Shown piece by piece: positions 36,981-46,694 of a stretch of 64,000 nt of DNA. The position numbers and the translations under genes were made by a program. Origin of the DNA: Rhizobiales bacterium UBA3584 (GTDB lineage Bacteria; Pseudomonadota; Alphaproteobacteria; Rhizobiales; Devosiaceae); contig DFMV01000081.1 of the NCBI GenBank assembly GCA_002375765.1, forward strand, positions 1 through 64,000, written 5' to 3'. The notes under the pieces are model-generated. The model worked only from the letters and a program-made list of their open reading frames with translations, searched no databases and was not told where the DNA came from. The stretch's first letter is position 1; every line of letters begins with the position of its first letter.

Positions 36981-37865
36981 ATGTCAGCCCTGCGCGGTGT
37001 CTTTCCCTATCTTGTGTCCCCAATTGCGTCCGACGGCACGGTCATGGGTAAGGTACTCTCCGACCTCGTTGATCATCTCGTCGATGCCGGTGTTCATGGG
37101 CTGACCTCGCTGGGAAGCACGGGTGAATTTGCATATCTTTCAAACGCGCAGCGCTATGAGGTGGTTGAGACGGTCGTTGGCGCCAATCGCGGTCGCGTTC
37201 CCGTTATCGCCGGCGTTGCGGCCACCACCATCTCCGACGCGACAGCGCAAACTCGGCAGATGATCGAATTGGGTGCTGACGGCATCCTAGCAATTCTCGA
37301 GGCCTATTTCCCCATCGACGATGAGGGCGTGGAGACCTATTTCCGAGCGATCGCCGATGCAGCAGACGGTCGACCCGTCGTGCTCTATACCAACCCCAAT
37401 TTTCAGCGCTCTGATCTCGGACTTGCGGTCATCGAACGCCTTAGTCACGTCGACAACATTGTGTCGATTAAAGACGCCTCCTCGAACACGGGACGGCTGC
37501 TTTCCATCCTCGAGCGAACCGAGGGGCGCCTCTCGGTTTTCGCTGCCTCTTCCCATATTCCAGCCTGTGTCATGCTGATCGGCGGCGTCGGATGGATGGC
37601 TGGTCCGGCTTGCTGCGCACCGTCCCAAAGTCTTGCACTATATCAAGCCGCGGTTTCAGGCCATTGGTCCCGGGCAATGGAATTACAGCGCCCGTTATGG
37701 CGGCTCAACGAGTTGTTCGCCCGCCATTCCCTGGCCGCCTGTATCAAGGCTGCGCTTTGTCTTCAAGGCTTTGCCGTGGGTGATCCAGTTCCGCCCCAAA
37801 AACCCCTCGACGAGTCAGCGCGAGACGACATTGCCCAGGCCCTTCGCGCCTTGGGCGCGCTCTGA
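36981..37865 (+). CDS. DapA/NanA-family aldolase (dihydrodipicolinate-synthase-like)
   Basis: A 294-residue class I aldolase-fold protein with Schiff-base Lys164 in VSIKDAS, catalytic Tyr136 in VLYTNPN and the GSTGE loop (residues 45-49). Family members condense or cleave pyruvate adducts. Here it lies between a Dpp-type binding protein and two nucleoside hydrolases, so it may process a sugar-acid or ribose-derived product instead of lysine precursors. GAGAGCC precedes the ATG. Function beyond the family is unassigned. Confidence 0.85.
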   Translation: MSALRGVFPYLVSPIASDGTVMGKVLSDLVDHLVDAGVHGLTSLGSTGEFAYLSNAQRYEVVETVVGANRGRVPVIAGVAATTISDATAQTRQMIELGADGILAILEAYFPIDDEGVETYFRAIADAADGRPVVLYTNPNFQRSDLGLAVIERLSHVDNIVSIKDASSNTGRLLSILERTEGRLSVFAASSHIPACVMLIGGVGWMAGPACCAPSQSLALYQAAVSGHWSRAMELQRPLWRLNELFARHSLAACIKAALCLQGFAVGDPVPPQKPLDESARDDIAQALRALGAL

Positions 37866-37889
37866 ACACCAACTGATTTCAGGACAACC

Positions 37890-38840
37890 GTGACAACCAT
37901 TCTTTTCGATACCGATCCCGGGGTTGACGATACCTTCGCTATTCTATTGGCCCTGGCCTCGCCAGAGCTAAAGGTCGATGCGATCCTGACAGTGTGCGGC
38001 AATGTCTCGCTGGATGTGGCAACGCGCAACGCCTTGCGCATCCTTGCCTTGGTCGGCCGCGATGATATTGCCGTTCATGCAGGCGCCGACCGCCCCTTGC
38101 TTGGTACCGCACTTTATGGCCTTCATCATGGGCGGGATGGGCTCGGGGGAGCCCCCTTACCCGAACCCCGCGCCAGGCAGCGCGGGCAACATGCGGTCGA
38201 ATATCTCATAGAGCGGCTTGATACTGCCCGCCAGCGTGGCGAACGCGTGACGCTGTGTGCGCTTGCCCCGATGACCAATATCGCGCTGGCCCTACGTATC
38301 CGCCCCGACATTTCCGCCGGCATAGAGCGGATCGTAGCAATGGGGGGCGCTTTCCGTACGCCGGGAAATCGCACCTTCACTTCCGAGTTCAATATATTGG
38401 CCGACCCCCATGCGGCTCAAATCGTATTCTCGTCGAATATTCCCATCACACTTCTACCGCTCGATGCCACTCATCAGGCCATTGCCACACCCGAGCGGGT
38501 CGCACGCCTGCGCTCAATCGGTGGGCCGTTGATGGATGTGCTTGGGCCGATGCTACAGGCCTGGGACCGGAACGATCCGGACCGCTATGGATCGGCAGGC
38601 GGCCCGATGCACGACCCGCTCGTTACAGCCTTTGTTCTGGCGCCGCACCTTTTCACAACCCAGGCGGCGCGCGTTATGGTGGAGACCGATAGCACCTTGT
38701 GTCGCGGTCAGACCGTTGCGGACTGGTATGGCAAGTCCGGCGAGGCTGCCAATGTTGACATTGTCACCAAAGTCGACGTTGAGGGATTTTTTGGCCTGTT
38801 CGAATCCGGCTTGCGGCAGCTGAGCAGGGTTGACGCATGA
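37890..38840 (+). CDS. Nucleoside hydrolase (IUNH family), first copy
   Basis: A 316-residue inosine/uridine-preferring nucleoside hydrolase starting with GTG behind AGGACA. The Ca-binding N-terminus FDTDPGVDDTFA, the loop LHHGRDGLGGAP and C-terminal HDPLVTAFVL are the hallmark catalytic and calcium-ligand segments. It cleaves the N-glycosidic bond of a ribonucleoside to base and ribose. Its stop overlaps the second copy (ATGA). Confidence 0.92.
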   Translation: MTTILFDTDPGVDDTFAILLALASPELKVDAILTVCGNVSLDVATRNALRILALVGRDDIAVHAGADRPLLGTALYGLHHGRDGLGGAPLPEPRARQRGQHAVEYLIERLDTARQRGERVTLCALAPMTNIALALRIRPDISAGIERIVAMGGAFRTPGNRTFTSEFNILADPHAAQIVFSSNIPITLLPLDATHQAIATPERVARLRSIGGPLMDVLGPMLQAWDRNDPDRYGSAGGPMHDPLVTAFVLAPHLFTTQAARVMVETDSTLCRGQTVADWYGKSGEAANVDIVTKVDVEGFFGLFESGLRQLSRVDA

Positions 38841-39808
38841 ACCGGCGCAAAGTGATCCTCGATGTTGATCCTGGCGTGGACGACATGGCCGCCATACTCC
38901 TTGCGCTAGCCAGCCCAGAACTCGAGATCGTGGGAGTTTGCGCAGGCGCTGGTAATGTTCCCCGGCAGGTGGCGCTGGAAAACGCCCAGCGCATTCTTGC
39001 GATGGCCAAAGTGGATATTCCCTTGCTCGCCGGATGCGAAAAGCCCCTGCTGCGCGGACAAGTTTTCGGGCGCCACTGCGCCCATGGTGTTTTCCCAGAC
39101 AATCTGGTCCCGCCGGCTGGCGCGCCGAAGCCCTTGGGCGGCGCCGCTGCTTTTATTGCTCAGGCGGCGCGCTCGGCGTCCGCCCGGGGCGAAGCTATAA
39201 CCCTTTGCGCCTCAGGCCCCCTCAGTGCGGTCGCCCTAGCGCTCGCACTCGGCGAGGACGTCCGTAGCGGCATTGATGAAATCACAATCATGGGCGGAGC
39301 CTTCAGGGCTCTGGGCAATCGCGTTCCTTGGGCAGAGTTCAATATGCTTGCCGATCCCCACGCCGCCGCCATGGTGTTCGCGAGCGGGGTGCCCGTCACC
39401 CTGTTCCCGCTGGATGTTACATTGGAGGTGCTCGTGACTGAGGAGCATCTCGGCGCCTTGCGCGCGAACGGAGGCGCGATTGCATCTGCTTTCGCCGACG
39501 TCTTTGCCGGCGCGGACCGTGAAGACCCTGTGCGCTACGGGCGCTCCGGCGGCCCGGTCCACGACGCCCTTCCAATCGCCTACCTGCTCGCACCAGAGCT
39601 GTTCGCGTTCACGACGGCCCAATTGGGGATTGTGAGCGAGGGGCCGCAAATGGGCCATACTTTCGCAGATTTCTCGACGGTCGATCCGTTTGCAAAGACG
39701 CAAATTGCGCAAACTGCCGATGAAGCAGGTGTGTTGGACCTGCTCTGTTCCCGGCTCGCTCGTATCGAGAGGACCTCAAGGCATTCAATCGAGAGGATCA
39801 TCCAATGA
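38837..39808 (+). CDS. Nucleoside hydrolase (IUNH family), second copy
   Basis: A 323-residue paralogue with DVDPGVDDMAA and HDALPIAYLL, but the loop that is HGRDGLGG in the first copy reads AHGVFPDNLVP here. This implies a different base or sugar specificity. The two copies are clearly related over most of their length but not a recent duplication. The stop overlaps the permease start (ATGA). Confidence 0.9.
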   Translation: MNRRKVILDVDPGVDDMAAILLALASPELEIVGVCAGAGNVPRQVALENAQRILAMAKVDIPLLAGCEKPLLRGQVFGRHCAHGVFPDNLVPPAGAPKPLGGAAAFIAQAARSASARGEAITLCASGPLSAVALALALGEDVRSGIDEITIMGGAFRALGNRVPWAEFNMLADPHAAAMVFASGVPVTLFPLDVTLEVLVTEEHLGALRANGGAIASAFADVFAGADREDPVRYGRSGGPVHDALPIAYLLAPELFAFTTAQLGIVSEGPQMGHTFADFSTVDPFAKTQIAQTADEAGVLDLLCSRLARIERTSRHSIERIIQ

Positions 39809-40782
39809 CCGCTTACCTCATCAGGCGTATCGGGCAGACTATTATCACGCTGCTGGCAATGTCGGTGCTTGTCTTTGTGGGCGTCTACATGGTCGGCAAC
39901 CCCGTAGACGTTATGATCAGCGCAACAGCCACACCAGCCGAGCGTCAGCAAATCATCACCTCATTGGGCCTGGATCAACCCGTCTGGACGCAATATTGGA
40001 ATTTCCTGCTCAATGCGCTTTCGGGCAATCTGGGAAATTCCTTCCTCTACAATCAGCCTGCCCTCCAGCTGATCTTTGCGCGGATTCCCGCGACACTCGA
40101 ACTCGCGTTTTCCGCCCTGTTCATCGCTCTGGTGGTGGGCATACCGCTAGGTGTCTGGGCCGGCCTTAAGCCGCGCAACAAATCCTCGCGCGGGATCATG
40201 GCCTTTTCCATTCTCGGCTTCAGTCTTCCGACATTTTGGATCGGGTTGATGATGATCATGTTGTTCAGCGTCTATCTTGGATGGCTACCCGCTTCCGGAC
40301 GCGGCGATACGGTCAATGTCCTGGGGGTGCAGCTCAGCATCTTCACGCTCGACGGACTAAGCCACATCGCGCTGCCGGCGCTCAATCTCGCACTATTCAA
40401 GATCTCACTGGTCATTCGCCTCACACGTGCCGGCGTCATCGAAGCGCTGCAGATGGATTATGTACGATTTGCCCGCGCCAAAGGGGTTTCGGAAACCCGT
40501 ATCGTTTTTGTTCACGTGCTCAAAAACACGCTGATTCCGCTCATCACGGTGATTGGGCTCGAATTGGGGTCACTCATCGCCTTCGCGGTGGTCACCGAAA
40601 CGATTTTCGCCTGGCCAGGCATGGGCAAACTCATCATCGACGCCATCGGCGTTCTCGATCGCCCGGTGATCCTGGCGTATCTGCTCATCACCGTCCTCAT
40701 GTTCATGGTGATCAATCTTGTCGTTGACATTCTTTATACAATGGTCGACCCGCGCGTGCGGGTCGTGGGAGGATCAGAATGA
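39805..40782 (+). CDS. ABC permease (DppB/OppB-like)
   Basis: A 325-residue permease with the N-terminal YLIRRIGQTIITLLAMSVLVF, long periplasmic loop and C-terminal ETIFAWPGMGKLIIDAI. EALQMDYVRFARAKGVSE is the coupling loop. It overlaps both neighbours by four bases. Confidence 0.93.
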   Translation: MTAYLIRRIGQTIITLLAMSVLVFVGVYMVGNPVDVMISATATPAERQQIITSLGLDQPVWTQYWNFLLNALSGNLGNSFLYNQPALQLIFARIPATLELAFSALFIALVVGIPLGVWAGLKPRNKSSRGIMAFSILGFSLPTFWIGLMMIMLFSVYLGWLPASGRGDTVNVLGVQLSIFTLDGLSHIALPALNLALFKISLVIRLTRAGVIEALQMDYVRFARAKGVSETRIVFVHVLKNTLIPLITVIGLELGSLIAFAVVTETIFAWPGMGKLIIDAIGVLDRPVILAYLLITVLMFMVINLVVDILYTMVDPRVRVVGGSE

Positions 40783-41708
40783 GCCTCATCGACCCTGACG
40801 CGAACCTTGAAGGCGGAGTGGGCGTGCAGCCCAAACCAACCTCGCCATTCAAGCGTGTTGTGGTGGGCGTCTTATCGGACAAGCTTGGCTTGGTTGGCGT
40901 CGTCATCTGCACGATCATGGTCCTTGCGGCAATTTTTGCGCCGTGGATCGCTCCCCAAAACCCTTATGATCTGGCCCATCTCGACATTATGGACAATCGC
41001 ATGCCGCCAGGGGAGGTGTCCTTTTCAGGCATGACGTACCTGTTGGGCACGGACGACCAGGGACGCGATCTGTTCAGCGCCATCCTTTACGGGCTGCGCA
41101 CGAGCCTGTTTGTGGGGATATCCAGTGCAGCCATCGCGCTGGTCATCGGCGCAAGCGTTGGAATTTTCAGCGCCTTTTTCGGCGGCCGCACCGACGCGCT
41201 TTTGATGCGCATTGTCGATATCCAGCTCAGCTTTCCGCCTATCCTCATTGCTCTGATCCTTCTGGCCATACTCGGCCAGGGCGTCGATAAGATCGTCATT
41301 GCGCTTGTGGTCACCCAATGGGCGTACTACGCACGAACCATCCGCGGCTCGGCCTTGGTCGAACGGCGGCGCTCTTATGTCGATGCAGCGCGGTGCCTGG
41401 CTCTGCCCACCCATCGCGTCATGTTCAACCACATCTTGCCCAATTGCCTCCCGCCGCTGATCGTTGTTGCCACCATGCGCGTGGCTTACGCAATCAGCCT
41501 GGAGGCCACCCTGTCCTTCCTTGGTATTGGGCTGCCGGTGACCGAACCCTCGTTAGGCCTGTTGATTTCGAACGGATTCGCCTACATGCTTTCAGGCGAC
41601 TATTGGATCTCGGTCTTTCCTGGATTGGCGCTTTTGCTTTTGATCGTCGGCATCAATCTGGTCGGCGACACTCTGCGCGACGTTCTCAATCCCAGGATGC
41701 AGAAATGA
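40779..41708 (+). CDS. ABC permease (DppC/OppC-like)
   Basis: A 309-residue permease. The early segment APWIAPQNPYDLAHLD, GTDDQGRDLFSAILYGLRTSL and the late LSFLGIGLPVTEPSLGLLI are typical of DppC. The EAA loop contains VDAARCLALPTHRVMFNHILP. Start and stop overlap the adjacent genes. Confidence 0.93.
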   Translation: MSLIDPDANLEGGVGVQPKPTSPFKRVVVGVLSDKLGLVGVVICTIMVLAAIFAPWIAPQNPYDLAHLDIMDNRMPPGEVSFSGMTYLLGTDDQGRDLFSAILYGLRTSLFVGISSAAIALVIGASVGIFSAFFGGRTDALLMRIVDIQLSFPPILIALILLAILGQGVDKIVIALVVTQWAYYARTIRGSALVERRRSYVDAARCLALPTHRVMFNHILPNCLPPLIVVATMRVAYAISLEATLSFLGIGLPVTEPSLGLLISNGFAYMLSGDYWISVFPGLALLLLIVGINLVGDTLRDVLNPRMQK

Positions 41709-42697
41709 CCAAGTCCCCTTCGAGCAAAACCCTCGTGGTCGAGGGACTGGAAACCCGCTTCCTCACTTCAACGGGTCCAGTGGCTGCGGTAAGAGATGTT
41801 AGTCTGCAGGTCGGCAAGGGAGAGATTGTCGGCCTGGTTGGCGAGTCCGGATCGGGCAAATCGGTCACCGGACTCTCGATCATGGGTCTGATCGACGCTC
41901 CCGGCGAAATCTTCGCGGGGCGGGCTCTTCTCAACGGCGAAGATCTTTTCAAGGCGACGCCCAAGCGCCTGCGCCAATTGCGCGGTGATCGGATCGCCAT
42001 GATCTTCCAGGACCCTATGATGACGCTGAACCCTGTTTTGCGCATCGATACGCAAATGATCGAGGCCATCCGTGCCCATGATCCGAAAATATCGAGGTCG
42101 GACGCCCGCGCACGCTGTCGCGATGCGCTTGCACAAGTGGGAATCCCTGCGCCGGACGAACGGCTGGCCGCGTATCCACATCAATTCTCAGGCGGCATGC
42201 GCCAGCGCGTTGCCATCGCCATCGCCATGCTTAACAGGCCCGACATCATCATAGCCGACGAGCCGACTACGGCACTGGACGTTACTATCCAGGCGCAGAT
42301 CCTGGCCGAGATGCAGAAGCTGTGTCGCGAAACGGGTACGGCGCTGATCTGGATCACCCATGACCTCACGGTGGTCGCGGGCCTGACTGATCGGGTCTAT
42401 GTCATGTATGCGGGTAGCGTGGTTGAGGAAGGGCCAGTCGATCCAATGCTCGACGCTCCGATCCACCCTTATACCGACGGGCTGATCCGTTCGATTCCAT
42501 CGCACAATACGCCCGGCCAGCGCCTGCATCAGATCCAGGGAATGACACCGGCACTCGACCGCATGCCGCAGGGATGCCGCTTTCATCCGCGTTGCCCGCG
42601 TCGTACCGAGGCGTGCCTGGGCGAGATCGCACTCGAACCGTTCGGTGACGCACGGCACGCCCGGTGCATACATCCACTTTTGGAGAAGCGCTCATGA
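41705..42697 (+). CDS. ABC transporter ATP-binding protein (DppD/OppD-like)
   Basis: A 330-residue ATPase with Walker [10 protein letters not shown], signature [12 protein letters not shown], Walker [13 protein letters not shown] and the C-terminal oligopeptide-transporter extension with cysteines ([14 protein letters not shown]) that in related proteins binds an iron-sulfur cluster. The longer open frame from 41318 is a shadow; ATG 41705 overlaps the dppC stop (ATGA). Confidence 0.93.
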   Translation: MTKSPSSKTLVVEGLETRFLTSTGPVAAVRDVSLQVGKGEIVGLVGESGSGKSVTGLSIMGLIDAPGEIFAGRALLNGEDLFKATPKRLRQLRGDRIAMIFQDPMMTLNPVLRIDTQMIEAIRAHDPKISRSDARARCRDALAQVGIPAPDERLAAYPHQFSGGMRQRVAIAIAMLNRPDIIIADEPTTALDVTIQAQILAEMQKLCRETGTALIWITHDLTVVAGLTDRVYVMYAGSVVEEGPVDPMLDAPIHPYTDGLIRSIPSHNTPGQRLHQIQGMTPALDRMPQGCRFHPRCPRRTEACLGEIALEPFGDARHARCIHPLLEKRS

Positions 42698-43686
42698 CAC
42701 AGCCGCTTATCATCATCGATTCCGTGACCCGGCAGTTTGCCAAGACGCCCGATCTTGCCGCCAAACTGGCCAATCGGCTCGGCGCCCACTTCGAGCCGCA
42801 GGTCGTTCACGCCGTAGATTCAGTTTCGCTCGAGATCGGCGAGGGTGAAGTGGTCGGTCTGGTGGGCGAATCCGGCTGTGGAAAATCCACCCTGGGGAGG
42901 ATCGTCGCGGGCATAGACAACCCCACCAGTGGACGCATTCTCTACCGCGGCGAAGATGTCGCCAAAGCCAGTGGCCAGCGGGCGCGGCATATAGCGCTCA
43001 AGGTGCAGATGATCTTCCAGGACACGCTGGATTCGCTGAATCCGCGCTTCCGGATGGGCCAAACCGTGCGCGAAGCCGCCCACTTTCATAAGGTGGTGCC
43101 AAATTCCGAGCTCGATGCCCATATCGACAATGTTCTTGCTCAGGCGGGACTGGACCCGCGCACCAAGTCCCGTTTCGCGCATCAATTTTCCGGCGGACAG
43201 CGCCAACGCATTGGCATTGCTCGCGCTCTGGCAGTCAATCCCGAGCTCGTGGTGTGTGATGAAGCTGTCGCCTCGCTCGATGTCTCGATCCAGGCGCAAA
43301 TCATCAATTTGTTCATGGATTTGCGTGAGCGCCTCGGGCTGGCCTACCTGTTTGTCAGCCACGACATTGGTGTGGTTCGGCATATCTCTGATCGGGTTGC
43401 AGTGATGTATTTGGGACGGATTGTCGAACAGGGGCCCACCGAGGCGCTTTTTGCCGATCCCAATCACCCTTACACGCAGGCGCTGTTGCGCGAGGTGCCA
43501 CGACTGGACAATCGCCATGCGAGCTTTAATCCTGTCTCAGGCGAAATACCTTCGCCGCTTTCCCCACCCTCAGGATGCCACTTCCACCCACGCTGTCCAT
43601 TTGCGATGGACAGATGCCGGATCGAGCCTCCGGCGTTGAAGGAAATTGCGCCGGGGCGGAAATCGGCATGCCATTTGAACGATTAA
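42694..43686 (+). CDS. ABC transporter ATP-binding protein (DppF/OppF-like)
   Basis: A 330-residue ATPase with Walker A GESGCGKST, signature FSGGQRQRIGIA and Walker B VVCDEAVASLDV. The C-terminal segment CHFHPRCPFAMDRC carries the usual cysteine pattern. ATG 42694 overlaps the DppD stop (ATGA). It is the last gene of the operon; no terminator is obvious in the 155-base gap to the convergent TctA gene. Confidence 0.92.
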   Translation: MTQPLIIIDSVTRQFAKTPDLAAKLANRLGAHFEPQVVHAVDSVSLEIGEGEVVGLVGESGCGKSTLGRIVAGIDNPTSGRILYRGEDVAKASGQRARHIALKVQMIFQDTLDSLNPRFRMGQTVREAAHFHKVVPNSELDAHIDNVLAQAGLDPRTKSRFAHQFSGGQRQRIGIARALAVNPELVVCDEAVASLDVSIQAQIINLFMDLRERLGLAYLFVSHDIGVVRHISDRVAVMYLGRIVEQGPTEALFADPNHPYTQALLREVPRLDNRHASFNPVSGEIPSPLSPPSGCHFHPRCPFAMDRCRIEPPALKEIAPGRKSACHLND

Positions 43687-43841
43687 TCGGCTTGGCACTA
43701 TGGACTCGCCTCCATGTAGGCGGTCGACGGCCATCTCTTCTCCGGAAATCAGGTCTTGGATCGGATTGATGTACGCCGAAGCGGCGCCAAGCTGGTTGGC
43801 CTGCATTTCCCATCCCCATCCGACTTAACGTCTTCGTTGGA

Positions 43842-45353
43842 CTAAGAATGAACTGCCGCCTTCTTTCTGAATTTTATAAACGGAGCAACGACCGTCCAAA
43901 CTATTAGCAGACAGGAAATCGCCATAACGGTAGCGCTTATGGGACGATCAATGAAGGTTGTGAATTCGCCGCGTGAGAGCAACATGGCACGGCGGAAATG
44001 CTCTTCCATGAGCGGCCCAAGAACAAAGCCGAGCAGGAGCGGTGCTGCCGGAAAGACTAGCCAACGCATAAGGCATCCGAGGGCGCCAAAGGCGACGATC
44101 ATCATCACATCGAAACTGGACGAATTGATTGAATAGGTGCCGATGCAAATGAAGACCAGGATGGCTGGGAAGAGCAAGTTGTATGGCACCAAAAGCAACC
44201 TCACCCAGATGCCGATCATGGGGATATTGAGGATGAGCAGCATCAGATTGCCGATCCAGAAGCTCATAATCAGGCCCCAGAACAATCCGGGCTGCGCTGT
44301 CATCAGTGACGGGCCCGGTGCAATACCGTTGATGGTCAGTGCACCAAGCATGAGCGCCATGGTCGCGCTGCCGGGAATACCCAGTGCCAGGGTGGGGATG
44401 AAGGCGGTTTGATCAGCTGCATTATTAGCCGCTTCAGGTGCCACAACGCCCTCAATGGCGCCATGTCCGAATCTCTGAGGCTCCCTGGCAATACGCTTTT
44501 CGAGGGCGTAGGACATGAAAGAGGCAATCGACGGGCCAGTCCCGGGCAGTGTACCAAAGAACGATCCCAGCCCAGTGCCGCGTAGTATCGGCAACCAGGA
44601 GCGTTTTAGGTCGTCTGGTGTTGGCTTCATCGCCCTGAACGTGACCGAAGATCTATCGATGGGCTTTCGCTCGCTCGACCCTACGCTAGAGACGACTTCG
44701 GCAACGCCGAACAAGCCCATGGCGAGTCCCACAAGGCTAATCCCGTTGGCCAGCTCGAGAAAGCCGAAACTAAAGCGCGTCTGACCCGAATAGATGTCCA
44801 TCCCGAACGTGCCAAGCACGATCCCCAGAACGACCATGCCGAGCCCCTTCGCGGCCGAGCCGTCCGAAATCGCCGAGGCAGCGACCAGCCCCAGAACCAT
44901 CAGCGCGAAATAGTCGGCGGACCCAAATTGGAGAGCATAGCGAGCGATTACGGGCGCGAAACCCATAAGAATAACGATGGCAATAGAGGCGCCGATGAAG
45001 GACGCGACTGTCGTCATCAACAGCGCAACGCCGCCCCTGCCCTGTTGAGCCATGGGGTAGCCATCGAGGCAGGCGACGGCACTCGATGTGGTTCCTGGAA
45101 TGTTGAGCAGGATGGCTGCAGTCGAGCCGCCATAGGCGGTGCCGTACCAGATGCCGCCAAGCATAATCAGAGCTGTGGTGGGATCGAAGTGATATGTGAG
45201 CGGCAGCAGCATCGAAATTGCGGTGAGCGGCCCGATTCCGGGCAAGACACCAACCAGCATGCCTACGAACACTCCGACGAAACAATAGATCAGATTGACC
45301 GGGGTGACGGCCGTCTCAAGTCCAATGGCAACGTTGCCGAGAAGTTCGATCAT
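43842..45353 (-). CDS. tctA: Tripartite tricarboxylate transporter large permease (TctA)
   Basis: A 503-residue protein with about twelve membrane segments. GVLPGIGPLTAISMLLPLTY and GIWYGTAYGGSTAAILLNIPGT are the diagnostic TctA segments. The reading frame is open to 45545, but ATG 45353 overlaps the tctB stop (ATGA). It forms the channel of a secondary, binding-protein-dependent carboxylate importer with TctB and TctC. Confidence 0.93.
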   Translation of the reverse strand: MIELLGNVAIGLETAVTPVNLIYCFVGVFVGMLVGVLPGIGPLTAISMLLPLTYHFDPTTALIMLGGIWYGTAYGGSTAAILLNIPGTTSSAVACLDGYPMAQQGRGGVALLMTTVASFIGASIAIVILMGFAPVIARYALQFGSADYFALMVLGLVAASAISDGSAAKGLGMVVLGIVLGTFGMDIYSGQTRFSFGFLELANGISLVGLAMGLFGVAEVVSSVGSSERKPIDRSSVTFRAMKPTPDDLKRSWLPILRGTGLGSFFGTLPGTGPSIASFMSYALEKRIAREPQRFGHGAIEGVVAPEAANNAADQTAFIPTLALGIPGSATMALMLGALTINGIAPGPSLMTAQPGLFWGLIMSFWIGNLMLLILNIPMIGIWVRLLLVPYNLLFPAILVFICIGTYSINSSSFDVMMIVAFGALGCLMRWLVFPAAPLLLGFVLGPLMEEHFRRAMLLSRGEFTTFIDRPISATVMAISCLLIVWTVVAPFIKFRKKAAVHS

Positions 45354-45802
45354 AGCGACCACCGGAACATGATGAAGGGCAAGTTGAGTCCGACTACAAA
45401 GATGAGATAGCTCATAAGGCTCATCACCACAGACACAATAACGGCATTGATAATGTTGAACCGGCGATCGCCGAGCGAGGAGATCAGGACAAGGATTGCA
45501 ATTGCCGGGGCGAGCCCAAAGCGGGGGATGGCAAGTGCAAAACAAACGATCGAGATAAGAACGAAAACCAGAGGTCTGGGCGGGACCTTGCCCCAGCCCG
45601 ACGCGTCACGGCGCAAGAAAGCAGGAATGATGACCAAAATGCCCAGCAGCGCCATAATTACACCGGCGCCGAACGGGAACATACCTGGTCCCATGCGCTG
45701 CGCAGTGCCCAAGGAGTAATGGGTTGCGGCATAAAGCGCGATGGCGCTACCGGCCCCAAGGAGTAGGAGCCCTCCCAAGAAATCGCGTCTGTCCTGAATC
45801 AT
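45350..45802 (-). CDS. tctB: Tripartite tricarboxylate transporter small permease (TctB)
   Basis: A 150-residue protein with four hydrophobic segments and RRDFLGGLLLLGAGSAIALY at the N-terminus, followed by GPGMFPFGAGVIMALLG, typical of TctB. The open frame extends to 45985 inside the upstream gene; ATG 45802, after the sucD-like stop, is the likely start. It is coupled to tctA by ATGA. Confidence 0.88.
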   Translation of the reverse strand: MIQDRRDFLGGLLLLGAGSAIALYAATHYSLGTAQRMGPGMFPFGAGVIMALLGILVIIPAFLRRDASGWGKVPPRPLVFVLISIVCFALAIPRFGLAPAIAILVLISSLGDRRFNIINAVIVSVVMSLMSYLIFVVGLNLPFIMFRWSL

Positions 45803-45824
45803 GATGAGCTCCCAGGTTGAGGCA

Positions 45825-46694
45825 TCAAAGGCTGAGCGCTTGCCTAACGGCGCGGGCCGTGGCGAGCGGGGACGCGCAAACGGTGGCGCCCGCCACGGTA
45901 AGACGCTCGATCTTGGACGCCGCTGTTTCCGAGGCATTGCGCGCCAGCGCGCCAGCATGACCCAGAGTTCGCCCCTCGGGCGCACTGCGACCCACGATCA
46001 TAGCAAAGACCGGTTTGGAAATGTCCGCCATGGCATTGGCCAGTTCAGCCTCCTTGCCCCCGCCGATCTCGCCGACCACCACAATGGCATCGGTATCCGG
46101 GTCGGCGTCGAACAGCTTGGCGTATTCGACCGGCCGGCGGCCGACGATGGAATCTCCGCCGATCGAGATTGCTGAACTCTGGCCCACGCCATTTGCCGTG
46201 AGCGCACGTAACATGGCGATCGAAAGTGTGCCGCTACGGGAAATGACCCCCACGCGGCCAGGCAGCCCAAATGCGGGTGGCAGACCGCACAACATGCCCT
46301 GCCCCGGATTCAAGAGCCCCAGCGCATTCGGGCCTATGACCCACATGCCTTTGGCCCTCGCAAAGGCAAGAGCGGGCATGACATCGTGAACCGGTGCGTG
46401 CTCAGCTGTTGCAGCGGCCAGTTTAATACCACCTTCCGCCGCTTCGACAATTGCATCGGCGACACCGAAGGCGGGCGTATAAATAACCGAGGTATCGGCG
46501 CCCGTGTGGCTGACCGCCTCCACCACAGTGTCAAAGACCGGAAGATCGAGGTAGCTTGAGCCGCCCGAGCCCGCGGCGACGCCGCCAACGATGATCGTAC
46601 CAGCTTCGCGCATTTGATCGATCATGTTCTTAGCATAGGCAGAATGGACGTTTTGGATGATGACGCGACTGTCGCGATTGAGAAGTATACTCAT
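45825..46694 (-). CDS. Succinyl-CoA-synthetase-alpha-like CoA ligase subunit (SucD/MtkB type)
   Basis: A 289-residue protein, exactly the usual length of SucD. The phosphohistidine is His246 in LGHAGAL, and the CoA-binding N-terminus (MSILLNRDSRVIIQNVHS) and SRSGTLSIAML are conserved. It forms the CoA-binding, phosphorylated subunit of an ATP-dependent acid-CoA ligase. It overlaps the beta subunit by ATGA and lies directly upstream of tctBA, so it likely activates the imported acid. It could be a malate-CoA-ligase-type enzyme instead of the housekeeping succinyl-CoA synthetase; the citric-acid-cycle copy would be expected next to mdh and sucAB, which are absent here. Confidence 0.85.
   Translation of the reverse strand: MSILLNRDSRVIIQNVHSAYAKNMIDQMREAGTIIVGGVAAGSGGSSYLDLPVFDTVVEAVSHTGADTSVIYTPAFGVADAIVEAAEGGIKLAAATAEHAPVHDVMPALAFARAKGMWVIGPNALGLLNPGQGMLCGLPPAFGLPGRVGVISRSGTLSIAMLRALTANGVGQSSAISIGGDSIVGRRPVEYAKLFDADPDTDAIVVVGEIGGGKEAELANAMADISKPVFAMIVGRSAPEGRTLGHAGALARNASETAASKIERLTVAGATVCASPLATARAVRQALSL

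Noticed and set aside
41318..41704. Extension of the DppD frame
   Set aside because: It overlaps dppC entirely; ATG 41705 is coupled to the dppC stop and starts the conserved ATPase sequence.
43570..43806. Reverse frame with the protein-like start MQANQLGAASAYINPIQDL
   Set aside because: Only about 40 residues lie outside dppF, there is no ribosome site and no family is recognised.
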